NCBI GenBank assembly: GCA_902725215.1
Contig: CACUVI010000029.1
Coordinates: 184,455-248,454, forward strand
Reading direction: 5' to 3'
From: Rhodospirillaceae bacterium LM-1
GTDB lineage: Bacteria; Pseudomonadota; Alphaproteobacteria; Rhodospirillales; WMHbin7
DNA: 64,000 nucleotides
Below are positions 1-8,551 of the stretch, piece after piece. The notes under the pieces were generated by a model. It did not search any database. It was not told where the DNA came from and saw only the letters and a list, made by a program, of their open reading frames with translations. Position numbers and translations under genes: made by a program. Within the stretch, counting starts at the first letter, position 1; every line of letters begins with the position of its first letter.

Positions 1-178
1 AAAAATGCTCAAGGTTGAAGCGCCGGTCATCGCGAACTTCCTGTTCATACCAGGATAAATCCAGCTTGTGTTCAGCCGATATTCTGTATGCCAGCGCCAA
101 CCCTGCCGCATACTGAAAAAGCTGATTTCCAAGCCCGCCGGAAATTTTAGTAACAACCAGAGGAACGTTCGATGTCAT
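1..178 (-). CDS. GT11 family glycosyltransferase (alpha-1,2-fucosyltransferase type), N-terminal part
   Basis: Only the first 59 codons lie in the window; the rest is beyond the left edge. The start is the ATG at 178, which overlaps the stop of the upstream gene as ATGA. The N-terminus contains GGLGNQLFQYAAG at about residues 14-26, the Gly-rich nucleotide-binding signature of GT11 alpha-1,2-fucosyltransferases, which transfer a sugar from a GDP-L-hexose donor to galactose. It is the last visible gene of the minus-strand glycan operon that also makes a GDP-mannose 3,5-epimerase-like enzyme. No GDP-fucose synthesis genes are visible here, so the real donor is open. Confidence 0.8.
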   Translation of the reverse strand, partial: MTSNVPLVVTKISGGLGNQLFQYAAGLALAYRISAEHKLDLSWYEQEVRDDRRFNLEHF

Positions 179-561
179 GGCACACCGGGAAGGGAAACCG
201 TTACCCGTCGCCACAGATCATCAATCGGTGGATAGGAAGCGAGCGCGCGAGAATATTCCTTGAGCAAAATGGGCAGGAACGGCCATGATTCCAACTTATT
301 CATCAGAAATCTCCACCCATCCGAAATCGCATCATCCTTGAAGCTATAGGCAAGAAAAGCCGTAATGTTTCTCGACTCCGCCATCCGCCCCTGCGCCAAT
401 CTAAGAAAAACCTTTGCTTGCAGGGCGCAACACGCAATGGGGCCGTCAATACCCTCAAGCAAATTTTGCAACAATCCATCTGCAGATTGGAATCTACCTG
501 CCGCCAACTCTTCGACAGCGTGTTCCAGCATGGGAGCCGCTTGGGCAGGATCTAGCGGCAT
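175..561 (-). CDS. small hypothetical protein of the glycan cluster
   Basis: This is a 128-residue protein that I do not recognise. The frame is open further upstream to 660, but the ATG at 561 sits 4 bp after the preceding stop and gives a sensible start (MPLDPAQAAPMLEHAVEEL). The N-terminal half is alanine- and leucine-rich and helical, resembling a single TPR-like helical repeat (ELAAGRFQSADGLLQNLL, then a Cys-Cys-Ala stretch and KVFLRLAQGRMAES). Its stop overlaps the start of the GT11 gene, so it is probably co-translated. A role as a small scaffold or partner of the glycan enzymes is only a guess. Confidence 0.55.
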   Translation of the reverse strand: MPLDPAQAAPMLEHAVEELAAGRFQSADGLLQNLLEGIDGPIACCALQAKVFLRLAQGRMAESRNITAFLAYSFKDDAISDGWRFLMNKLESWPFLPILLKEYSRALASYPPIDDLWRRVTVSLPGVP

Positions 562-565
562 CCGT

Positions 566-1786
566 CTACTCCTTAAGCAATCCCTGTTCAAATAATTCAG
601 CACGCAATCGCTCCGCGTCACGTTTCTGCATGCGCTCGATCCTTTCCTCGTATACGGCAAGAATGCCCTGCAAGGAAGAAATGATCTCGTCTTTAAGATG
701 CAAGGATTCCTTCAGGTCTTGCACTTGCTGGCGCAACAATCCCGGCTGAGTAAAATTGGCGGGGAACAGGGACGCGTCATACCCAGCGCTGACATAGGCT
801 TCGAAAGCGGCAAGATAGTCTCGATGTCGGATGCTCTTTCCTGCCAATGGCGGCGTTAGAATATCCAGGCATTCGCCAACGAAGCCCGCATCAAAGCGGT
901 CGGTGTATTTTGCAAGTAAATCGGCGGCACAGTCAGCAAGGCCGTAAATTTCAAATAAACATGCCAATTTTAGGATTTCTTCATTGTCAGGTACAATGCC
1001 CCACATCCTCTCGTAATCCGGATGCGCCAAGTCGCGAAAGTAAACAGCTTCAGCCCAGGTAACTTGGCCAACGGCCGACTGACAGGGCATCGGCGCTAAG
1101 AAGGGCGCCGGCAAAGATTTTCTGGCGTAACGGATGGGTTCCAAATCGAACAGAGAAAATCCCATCTGGCGCAGCAAAACATCAATGTTTGAGAAAACGT
1201 TTGCCCTAGGGCCAATATTGCCGACGAAATAACACTCTACTGAAAAACCAAGCACGCGCTTGTCTTGCATCAGCCGCTTCGATCCAGTCAGCACATCAAT
1301 GTCGAATTGGTCAGTATCCGTCTTGATGAAGTTGGGAGCCGCCCCCCGATCATCCAGAAAAAAACCATCAAGTTCGATGAAGTGCTCAACCATTTCGCAT
1401 CTTCCGGATTGGTCATAGCGATCTATAGAACTAGCGTTCAGGATATCTGCGGCCCAAGAACTGGCAAGTCTGTCATAGCAATGGTCGTTCTTGTCAGTGA
1501 TAATAACTGTTTGTCGCCCATCTGGATTCCAGGACATGCACCCCACTCTAGCTGCCGTGTAGATGTGGTTCTTTTCTGGATTGGAGGCTCTTAATCGCTC
1601 GATCTCGCCTTCTAGCGGATCGAATCCCCAAACGACGATATCCTTGTCAAAAGCCTGCCAGCAGGCGTGGATGCCGCCGCTAACGCCAACATCGGCCAGC
1701 GCGAAGGGCGCGGTGGAAAAATAACCGTTGGCCACGAGGTGGCGCGTCAACATAGGTTCAGGAATTGTGTTGGCGTTGGTCATCAA
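566..1786 (-). CDS. FkbM-type SAM-dependent methyltransferase with C-terminal coiled coil
   Basis: The protein has 406 residues. The N-terminal two thirds look like the FkbM/Methyltransf_21 fold: an early ADVGVSGG motif I near residues 31-38, an acidic strand ending in GFDPLEGE (ribose-binding acidic residue), and FIKTDTDQFDIDVLTG near residue 155, which corresponds to the FkbM D-x-(E/D)-G motif. The last 50 residues (QQVQDLKES to the end) are heptad-like and rich in E, R and L, so a coiled coil is likely. FkbM enzymes O-methylate sugars or polyketides. Here a glycan hydroxyl is the likely target, judging from the sugar-nucleotide genes around it. It follows the next methyltransferase gene by 2 bp, indicating an operon. 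Confidence 0.75.
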   Translation of the reverse strand: MMTNANTIPEPMLTRHLVANGYFSTAPFALADVGVSGGIHACWQAFDKDIVVWGFDPLEGEIERLRASNPEKNHIYTAARVGCMSWNPDGRQTVIITDKNDHCYDRLASSWAADILNASSIDRYDQSGRCEMVEHFIELDGFFLDDRGAAPNFIKTDTDQFDIDVLTGSKRLMQDKRVLGFSVECYFVGNIGPRANVFSNIDVLLRQMGFSLFDLEPIRYARKSLPAPFLAPMPCQSAVGQVTWAEAVYFRDLAHPDYERMWGIVPDNEEILKLACLFEIYGLADCAADLLAKYTDRFDAGFVGECLDILTPPLAGKSIRHRDYLAAFEAYVSAGYDASLFPANFTQPGLLRQQVQDLKESLHLKDEIISSLQGILAVYEERIERMQKRDAERLRAELFEQGLLKE

Positions 1787-1788
1787 TG

Positions 1789-2610
1789 CTAACCCGGATA
1801 GCGACGCATGGATGCCGGCAGAATTTGAATGTCTTGACTGTCAAAGTCAACGCTATGCCACATCAAACGCTTGCAGCCGGCAAGGCACAAACTTCCATCG
1901 AATAGCTGAAATATCTTCGTTTCCTGGTCTCCCGGATCATGCATGGCATCAATGTCGTTATCGGGAATTTTCAGCAATGGGAACAAATTGTTGGCTACGA
2001 AAAAAGCGTTGTAGTCCGTCGTCGCAGCCAGTTCATAGCCTTTTTCCTTGGCCAATTCGATGAACGCAAGAAGCGACGCCCCTTGATTGACGGTTGCATC
2101 ATAATCTTGAACAAAGACAACATCATTGGGAATCGACGGATTGAATTCGACCAGAACCACACGTGGCGAATAATTCAAAAGCGCCTTCCAGACATGCCAG
2201 TCGTTGCCGTCAATGTCGATGCTCATAAAATCGAAATGCGTCGGCAGCAATGTTTGCGCAAGTATGCTGTCCAAGGAAGATGCGCCATCGGCCATGACGT
2301 AGGCGTTCAGTGGATAAACACCGGGATGGGATGCATGTCTGTTGACAAGCGCCTTAAAGCGACTATCCAGACCTTCAATTAAAACGCCGCGCCATCCATG
2401 ATTAGCAATCAGATTCCAGCTATTGCTGGATGAATATCCGTCGCCAGCGCCAAACTCGACACACCAGCCGCTTTCGACGCCAACCAAATCGAACAGCTTT
2501 TCAATTATGCCATCCTCGCCCATTTCCGAGGTGACGTTGCGCCGGAAATTGCGCAAGAATGTGCTTTCTGGTTTCGTTTTCTGGCGGTACCTCACTTCAA
2601 CAACGGGCAT
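1789..2610 (-). CDS. SAM-dependent methyltransferase-like protein
   Basis: The start at 2610 was preferred over upstream in-frame starts because AGGAAGG lies just before it and it clears the end of the dehydrogenase gene at 2627. The product is 273 residues. WCVEFGAGDGYSSSNS (about residue 48) is a methyltransferase motif I, and FDFMSIDIDGNDWHVWKAL has the FkbM-like aspartates of motif IV. The sequence LVEFNPSIPND follows as in FkbM-related proteins. The substrate is unknown; sugar or glycan O-methylation fits the context. It is one of three methyltransferase-like genes in the cluster. Confidence 0.7.
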   Translation of the reverse strand: MPVVEVRYRQKTKPESTFLRNFRRNVTSEMGEDGIIEKLFDLVGVESGWCVEFGAGDGYSSSNSWNLIANHGWRGVLIEGLDSRFKALVNRHASHPGVYPLNAYVMADGASSLDSILAQTLLPTHFDFMSIDIDGNDWHVWKALLNYSPRVVLVEFNPSIPNDVVFVQDYDATVNQGASLLAFIELAKEKGYELAATTDYNAFFVANNLFPLLKIPDNDIDAMHDPGDQETKIFQLFDGSLCLAGCKRLMWHSVDFDSQDIQILPASMRRYPG

Positions 2611-2626
2611 GTCACCGACCTTCCTG

Positions 2627-3940
2627 CTATCTTGGCTTGCCAACCAATTCAATATGACAAACTTTGGAAAACTCATCGAATGGCAGCAGTCTCCAGCAAT
2701 CCAGCACAATAACGTCTTGCCCGCCATTTTTCAGCATGCCGGGCTTTAAGCCGGCATATTCCGGCCAAGGCACCAGAATGACCAGAACATCTGCCCTGGC
2801 GGCACAGTCGGCTGCTGTCGCAGCCCATTCAACTTTATCGCCAAGTTTTTCTTTCGATTCCAAAAGCGCTAGGGGGTCGTGCGCAACAACCTTGCCATTC
2901 GCCTGAAGCAATCTTTTCGCCAGTTCGATGCTTGGAGATGCTTCTGTTACGCCTGTATCTGGCTTGTACGACATGCCAAGCAGACCGGTCGTTCCACCTG
3001 CCGGCAGCAACCGTTCAATCCGACTTGCCAAATGGTCAAGATAGTCCTGATTCATTTTGTCTGTGGCCAGCGCCATCGGCGCCTCAGTGCCCAAATTTGC
3101 CGCCATCTTCGCGAATGCGACATTATCGCGCGGGAAGCAAGGACCGCCAAAACTGACGGCCCCTTTCAGATACTTCCTTCCAATGCGCGTATCCAGACCG
3201 ATGGCGTTGGTAATGACATCGACATCCGAACCCGGCAAATGATCGCAAATGCGGGCCAATTGGTTGGCAAATGAAATGCGCATTGTCACAAAACTATTCA
3301 CTGAAATTTTTGCCAGTTCGGCATTGATGAAATTCATGTGTGCGAAGACCGGGGGTTTTTCACAACTGCGGCTATATATCGTTTCCAGCAAAGCGCCAGC
3401 CTTGGCGTCAGATTCGCCAATCAGGATAAAATCGGGGTTAAGCATGTTGTAAACGACGCTGCCCAAGGCGATGAATTCTGGGTTGTAGCAAACGCCAAAA
3501 TCGACGCCGCATGTTTTCCCGGAAGCCTTTTCCAAGGCTGGCACCAACTTGGCCTGCGTGTCGCTCGGCATCACCGTACTGGTCAGAACGACAAGATGAT
3601 ACCCAGACTTACCGGCGATGGCCCGCCCGATCGGCTTTGCCGCGTCAAGAACGTAGTCCATTATGAAAACGCCATCCGGCCCGGTTGGCGTCGGCACGAT
3701 GACGAAAGTGGCGTCGGTTGTCGCCACAGCAAACTGGACATCTGTCGTCGCTGTAAGCCTGCCCTTCGATTGATCAATCAGTTCTTGCAAGCGGGGTTCG
3801 ACCACTGGGGCCCGTCCGGCATTAATCGCCTCGACATATGAGGGATTCAAATCGGCCCCGACTACTTCAAAGCCCTTGCTGGACAATACAGCAGCCAAAG
3901 GAGAACCAAGTTTTCCCAGCCCGACAACTGACAATCTCAT
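2627..3940 (-). CDS. UDP-glucose/GDP-mannose 6-dehydrogenase family protein
   Basis: The product has 437 residues, the usual length of the family. Residues 1-25 hold an NAD-binding Rossmann start (VVGLGKLGSPLA). VPTPTGPDG near residue 83 and the GGPCFPRDN motif near residue 265 with the catalytic cysteine are diagnostic. LLGMSYKPDTGVTEASPS is the C-terminal NDP-sugar-binding motif. The family oxidises the C6 alcohol of UDP-glucose, UDP-GlcNAc/ManNAc or GDP-mannose to the uronate in two NAD-dependent steps. Which sugar is used cannot be read from the sequence alone. It provides an acidic sugar donor for the surface glycan. Confidence 0.9.
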   Translation of the reverse strand: MRLSVVGLGKLGSPLAAVLSSKGFEVVGADLNPSYVEAINAGRAPVVEPRLQELIDQSKGRLTATTDVQFAVATTDATFVIVPTPTGPDGVFIMDYVLDAAKPIGRAIAGKSGYHLVVLTSTVMPSDTQAKLVPALEKASGKTCGVDFGVCYNPEFIALGSVVYNMLNPDFILIGESDAKAGALLETIYSRSCEKPPVFAHMNFINAELAKISVNSFVTMRISFANQLARICDHLPGSDVDVITNAIGLDTRIGRKYLKGAVSFGGPCFPRDNVAFAKMAANLGTEAPMALATDKMNQDYLDHLASRIERLLPAGGTTGLLGMSYKPDTGVTEASPSIELAKRLLQANGKVVAHDPLALLESKEKLGDKVEWAATAADCAARADVLVILVPWPEYAGLKPGMLKNGGQDVIVLDCWRLLPFDEFSKVCHIELVGKPR

Positions 3941-3957
3941 CTAACGGCTCCCCCTCA

Positions 3958-5082
3958 TCATGCGGCCTTACGATTTTGGCCGATCATCCACTCCATCAAC
4001 TCTAGCTCTCCCAACCCCCAATTTTCATCGTTGAAGCAAAGTGATGGCCCTGTCTTGGATAGACCATCGGCCAATTTCGCCGCTTCAAAGGGTGTAAGAG
4101 CCTTAAGGTCTGTATCTTTTGGCGACTGCGTCTCCAGCCGCGAATGACGCAGCATCGACAACGGCCAGGCAAGCCTCTTCTCCCTGACGCTACCCGATGC
4201 CGTCACCGCCATCACGAACAAGGCGTCCATGAGAAAGACATGTTCGGACGACTGCGGCAACCCATGCCAGTTCACCCACCTGTCGCGCGACGCCAAGAGA
4301 AAATCTCCTGCCGCATTCACATGCAATGAGCGAAAGAATAGCCACGCGGCCCTGCGGGTTCTGAAAAGCCGCCAAGCCTGTTCGATATCTCGGCGCAGCA
4401 CTTTTCCCATCTGAGACGCGATCCTCCAGCGATTTTCCTTTTTTAATAGGTCCGCCAGCGATTCTCTGACAAGAAGAATGAGATGGCTTAGCAGGTAACC
4501 GAAGGCAGCAGGAAACGGTTCACCCCATACGTCAAAAGTTCTGCGAAATCGGTAATCTACCTGCACATTCTCAAGATCAAGCGTTTCGCGTGCCAGATGA
4601 ATGCGCTTGACGTTCATCTTCTCATCCATCGTCCCGGCGTCAATCTCGTAACAGTCCGTCCTGTAAAGAGACGCGGGATTCATTTCTTCACACAACACAA
4701 AGGCGGCAAGTTCCGGGGTCGGCAATACGCTTGGACGGGTTACAAGAACGTATTCGCCAGTGGCTCGGCGGACGCCTGCGTTCCAGGCCACTGTTTCAAT
4801 CAACGGCAATGATTTTGCCTGCGGAAAGAAGTCGTGCAAAGAACTTGGCACGGAAAGAATTCGCAAATCAATTTGTGCATCCGCATCCTTTAGCGCCAGA
4901 TGCAGAGGCTTACGTTCAACCGGTCCATTCCAATCAACGACAAGCATCTCCACCAGAGCATGATGGCGCTTTGCCGCTTTTCCCCAAGCTTCTATGGTCG
5001 CAATCAACCCATCAAGGGATTCTGCATCAGCATTGCGCGCCGCTAAAATGATAGACAGTCTTGGCTTCTGCAGACTAATCAC
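3958..5082 (-). CDS. GT-A-like glycosyltransferase-related protein, acidic sugar-nucleotide motif not evident
   Basis: This 374-residue protein starts with RLSIILAARNADAESLDGLI, typical of the first strand of GT2/GT-A proteins, followed by VEMLVVDWNGPVE and the helix NAGVRRATGEYVLVT. It is a paralogue of the plus-strand gene at 6213. Both share NAG/NVG-(V/I)RRA and, near residue 255, NAAGDF-L-x-RD-W ending in a His/Leu-rich segment. Where the paralogue has SNIDILF at the usual metal-binding position, this one has TRPSVLP with no acidic residue. It may be inactive, metal-independent, or act as a partner. Its start overlaps the epimerase stop (ATGA). Confidence 0.6.
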   Translation of the reverse strand: MISLQKPRLSIILAARNADAESLDGLIATIEAWGKAAKRHHALVEMLVVDWNGPVERKPLHLALKDADAQIDLRILSVPSSLHDFFPQAKSLPLIETVAWNAGVRRATGEYVLVTRPSVLPTPELAAFVLCEEMNPASLYRTDCYEIDAGTMDEKMNVKRIHLARETLDLENVQVDYRFRRTFDVWGEPFPAAFGYLLSHLILLVRESLADLLKKENRWRIASQMGKVLRRDIEQAWRLFRTRRAAWLFFRSLHVNAAGDFLLASRDRWVNWHGLPQSSEHVFLMDALFVMAVTASGSVREKRLAWPLSMLRHSRLETQSPKDTDLKALTPFEAAKLADGLSKTGPSLCFNDENWGLGELELMEWMIGQNRKAA

Positions 5083-6086
5083 GGGTGGACAAATCGCGAG
5101 AAATCATGCCCGCCTGTCTGCATATCGTTGATCCAGGCATAGGTTTTGGCAAGACCGTCCTTCAGGCGCGTCGACGGCTCCCATCCCAGATGCCGGTGGA
5201 TCAGAGTATTGTCGCTGTTACGCCCACGCACGCCCTTCGGCGCACTCAGGTTGTAGCTTCTCTTCAGTTTGACGCCTGCGATTTCCTCGACGATATCCAC
5301 CAACTGATTGATGCTGACCAACTCGGCTGAACCCAGATTGATCGGTTCAGAAATATCGCTGTTCATAACCGCCTTCACGCCGTGCAGCGCATCTTCGATA
5401 TACATGAAGCTGCGGGTTTGTTGTCCATCGCCCCAAATCTCGATTTCATGAACACCGCTTTGCTTGGCCTTCAGCACCTTGCGGCAAATGGCCGCTGGCG
5501 CTTTCTCGCGCCCGCCGTCGAAAGTGCCCCAGGGGCCGTAAACATTGTGAAATCGCACGACACGCGTAGGCAACTTGAAATCTTCGGTGAAATGGCGGCA
5601 CATTCTCTCACTGAATAGCTTTTCCCAACCATAGCCGTCTTCCGGCATGGCAGGATATGCATCGCTTTCCTTCAAGGCCGTCAAATGAGGGTCAAGTTGT
5701 TTGTCGGCGGCATAGACACAGGCGGAAGACGAGTAGAAGAATCGCTTGGCGCCAACCTCGCGCGCCGCCATCAGCATATGAGTGTTAATAAGTACCGACA
5801 ACATGCATTCGGCTTTGTGAGTTTCAATGAATCCCATGCCCCCCATGTCGCAAGCGAAATTGAAAACATAGGCGGCATCCTTGGCCGCCGCCCTGCAAAC
5901 AGGCAATTGCTTGAGATCCCCCACTTGATTGTCGACATCGTCGAAGCGCTGGAACCACGCATCCAGGGGCTTGATGTCCACCCCACGCAACCGGGTATAA
6001 CCCTGCGCCCTGAAATCGGCCAACAAGTGGCCGCCGATAAAGCCGCCCGCCCCGGTTACGACAATCAGGTCAGTCTTGTTAATCAT
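5079..6086 (-). CDS. GDP-mannose 3,5-epimerase-like SDR enzyme
   Basis: The ATG at 6086 is used because GGGGAAG lies upstream and the protein then begins with the Rossmann motif VVTGAGGFIGGHL; the product is 335 residues. The family is recognised from ACDMGGMGFIETH near residue 73, FFYSSSACVYAADKQLDP with the Ser and Cys of the active site, the YGWEK (YxxxK) pair, RFHNVYGPWGTFDGGREKAP with the catalytic Lys, WGDGQQTRSF and GVRGRNSDN. These match plant-type GDP-mannose 3',5'-epimerase, which converts GDP-D-mannose to GDP-L-galactose (and L-gulose). It heads the minus-strand glycan operon, divergent from the gene at 6213 across a 126-bp promoter region. Confidence 0.85.
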   Translation of the reverse strand: MINKTDLIVVTGAGGFIGGHLLADFRAQGYTRLRGVDIKPLDAWFQRFDDVDNQVGDLKQLPVCRAAAKDAAYVFNFACDMGGMGFIETHKAECMLSVLINTHMLMAAREVGAKRFFYSSSACVYAADKQLDPHLTALKESDAYPAMPEDGYGWEKLFSERMCRHFTEDFKLPTRVVRFHNVYGPWGTFDGGREKAPAAICRKVLKAKQSGVHEIEIWGDGQQTRSFMYIEDALHGVKAVMNSDISEPINLGSAELVSINQLVDIVEEIAGVKLKRSYNLSAPKGVRGRNSDNTLIHRHLGWEPSTRLKDGLAKTYAWINDMQTGGHDFSRFVHP

Positions 6087-6212
6087 GCACGCTTCCCCTT
6101 TCCAGGCGTTTCCAAACCAACGCCCTTTCTGGCGCCTGAACCGCTCACATTGTGGCAGCATGGCGATTAATGCTCAAGGTGCATCTTCCCAAAAAGCCCC
6201 CTTACGTGCATC

Positions 6213-7463
6213 ATGACCGGCATGAACCAAGCCACTCCACTCCCCCCCGATTCGCACGCCGAGCAGGACCCGCCCCCCTACCTGTCCCTGGTCGTCACCA
6301 GCAGAAACGACAATCATGGCCAGAACATTCAACAACGCATGCAGGCCTTCGTCGATGGCTGGTTCCACCAAGCGGCCAAACACGGCCTTGCATCTGAATT
6401 GATCTTTGTGGAATGGAACCCTCCCGCCGACCGGCCAAGACTGATCGACTCGCTGAACTGGCCCGAAAATCGCGGCCCTTGCCGCCTGCGCCTTATCGAG
6501 GTGCCCGAACAAACTCACAATCTTTTTTCATGCGCGGACCGCCTGCCCTTGTATCAATTCATCGCCAAAAACGTTGGCATCCGCAGAGCCAAGGCGCCCT
6601 TCATTCTAACCAGCAATATCGACATCCTATTTTCAGACGAGCTGATGGCCTATCTTGCAACGCGTAAACTGGAAAAGGGGGTCATTTACCGTAACGACCG
6701 CTTGGATGTTCCGATGGAACTGCCGAGCATTCCCATCGGAGAACTCATAACTTGGTGCCAAAGCAACACCATCCGCATCAACGGGGCGTCTTGGACCCTT
6801 GATATGCGCGATGGCAATCTGTTTGCCATCGCGACGACGCCCTTGGCCGCATGGATTGGTTTTGCGACGGATGCCAGCATCGCTTTCGGCAAGTCGGCGC
6901 CGCTCATACTATCGTCTCTTCTTCTCGCCGGAAGACATGTGTGGGCGGGAAACCGCATCTTAGCGAGCAGGATTGTAAAAACCGCGATGAAGGGAATGGG
7001 CGATAAGATCGGCGAAAAACGAAGCAAGGCCATGGAGTATATCACCCGCTCTAAACGCGCCATACCCGCCCATACGAACGCCTGCGGCGATTTCGAGCTG
7101 ATGGACAGAGACAGTTGGTTCTCAATTCAGGGATACCCTGAATATGAAGGCTATTCCATGCATATCGACAGCCTCCTTCTTCTGTGTGCCATTGCCAGCG
7201 GTCGAGTGCGCGAGGAGATTCTAAAATACCCAATGGCACACTATCATATCGAGCACAGTCAAGGATCTGGCTTTACGCCTGAAGGAGAACGTCAGCTTTT
7301 CGAACGTCTTGCCAAGAAGGGAATACCATTCCTGCTGTGGGAAGATGTCGAGGCGTCCGTTGAACAGTTCAGGTCATTCGGGACGAAAGCGGCCTTCAAT
7401 GATGCGCTATGGGGATTGGAAACAGCCATATTCAACGAAACAATCCTTAAGGAATCGGTCTGA
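6213..7463 (+). CDS. GT-A-like glycosyltransferase-related protein
   Basis: This 416-residue protein is the only plus-strand gene of the glycan cluster. After a Pro-rich N-terminus it has YLSLVVTSRNDNHGQN (first GT-A strand), ELIFVEWNPPADRPRL, and KNVGIRRAKAPFILTSNIDILF, where the aspartate may serve as the metal- or donor-binding acid. Near residue 288 the segment NACGDFELMDRDSWF and the run to HYHIEHSQGSGF recall the acceptor/catalytic half. It is paralogous to the gene at 3958. The ATG at 6213 is internal to a longer open frame and is followed by Met-Thr-Gly. The donor and acceptor are unknown. Confidence 0.65.
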   Translation: MTGMNQATPLPPDSHAEQDPPPYLSLVVTSRNDNHGQNIQQRMQAFVDGWFHQAAKHGLASELIFVEWNPPADRPRLIDSLNWPENRGPCRLRLIEVPEQTHNLFSCADRLPLYQFIAKNVGIRRAKAPFILTSNIDILFSDELMAYLATRKLEKGVIYRNDRLDVPMELPSIPIGELITWCQSNTIRINGASWTLDMRDGNLFAIATTPLAAWIGFATDASIAFGKSAPLILSSLLLAGRHVWAGNRILASRIVKTAMKGMGDKIGEKRSKAMEYITRSKRAIPAHTNACGDFELMDRDSWFSIQGYPEYEGYSMHIDSLLLLCAIASGRVREEILKYPMAHYHIEHSQGSGFTPEGERQLFERLAKKGIPFLLWEDVEASVEQFRSFGTKAAFNDALWGLETAIFNETILKESV

Positions 7464-8550
7464 ATAGCTTTTGGACCAGATCAAGTTTCATGTTGCGAAG
7501 AATGGACGCAACCTCCCACCACCCTTTTGACTCCGACTTCTGCGCAGAAACGTCAAACTGACGCTGCCAGTCAGGAACCTCGGCCAGCAGGTGAGGAAAC
7601 TCGAAAATGTTCTCGGCCAGGAAAGTCTTTTCGATACCAGGCGCTAGAGAGAAATCGGAAAAGTTCGGCACGATGTCATGGGCTATATGCCAATCGATTA
7701 GCCGCTCCAATCCGGCTAGACTGGTTCTCATAATCAGATTGGCAGTGGTCAATCCCCATTTCAGCCCCCTGCGGGCGGCCAATTCCTTGAATGCCAACAG
7801 GTTACGCTCGACCTTGTCCCAGTTGCCTCCTCTTCGTATCGCCTCATAAGTTGAGCCGACGCCATCCAGACTGACACAAATCGAAACCTTGTTTTTTCTG
7901 GATAGCAAATCAAGTTGCTTGTCCAAGGTGGCTCCGTTTGAATAGATATCCAGTGTCACCGCAACCAAATCCTCGTCATCAACCACACGACGAATAAAGG
8001 AGAGTGATTGAGGCAAAACCAACGGTTCGCCGCCAATCAGTGACAGAGTCAGCGCCTTTTTAAAATGAGGCTTCCACGCCCAGAGAATGTCAGCATTCAG
8101 ACTAGTATCGTCCGGCCGGTCTGCCGTCTGCCCGCACATGATGCAGTCAAGATTGCAACCCACTCCAAAATTGAAATAAAAGCGTACAGGGGTGTGGTCG
8201 ACAGTTATCGCCCCTTGTTCAAATCTCTTTCTGGCGCATTCAAGATTGTCCTTCTGCTCCGATGTCGCGTCTGGCGGCGGCGCAAAGCTGGCATAGGCCG
8301 CTCCATCCTCCTTGAAGCGATAGAAACCACAGTCGGCGCAGCCGGAATCCGCGCTGCCAGACACAATATCGGCACGAATTTTCGAGATTAGGGAACCATT
8401 CCAGTAGTCGAAGACGTCCCTTGCCCGCGAATTGTCCCAAGAAAGGACATAGCCGTTGTAATAGCAGCAGCACCCAACACGCCGGTTGTACATGATGTTC
8501 AGTTCGTACCAAGGCACTAGGCACGTAGCCTTCAGTGTCCCGGCGGCCAT
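7447..8550 (-). CDS. radical SAM protein with N-terminal SPASM-like cysteines
   Basis: The product has 367 residues, starting at the ATG at 8550 with GAGGT nine bases upstream. GCNLDCIMCG (Cys 132, 136, 139) is the canonical CX3CX2C that binds the [4Fe-4S] cluster and SAM. SLIGGEPLVLPQ is the radical SAM GGE motif. Before it lie PWYELNIMYN, three consecutive cysteines (27-29), a WNG motif, and CADC (71-74), which together look like the auxiliary-cluster SPASM pattern normally found after the radical SAM core. Its 3' end overlaps the convergent gene at 6213-7463 by 17 bp. It is a paralogue of the gene at 9414. A role in modifying a sugar or peptide of the surface glycan is inferred only from context. 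Confidence 0.8.
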   Translation of the reverse strand: MAAGTLKATCLVPWYELNIMYNRRVGCCCYYNGYVLSWDNSRARDVFDYWNGSLISKIRADIVSGSADSGCADCGFYRFKEDGAAYASFAPPPDATSEQKDNLECARKRFEQGAITVDHTPVRFYFNFGVGCNLDCIMCGQTADRPDDTSLNADILWAWKPHFKKALTLSLIGGEPLVLPQSLSFIRRVVDDEDLVAVTLDIYSNGATLDKQLDLLSRKNKVSICVSLDGVGSTYEAIRRGGNWDKVERNLLAFKELAARRGLKWGLTTANLIMRTSLAGLERLIDWHIAHDIVPNFSDFSLAPGIEKTFLAENIFEFPHLLAEVPDWQRQFDVSAQKSESKGWWEVASILRNMKLDLVQKLFRPIP

Positions 8551-8551
8551 T

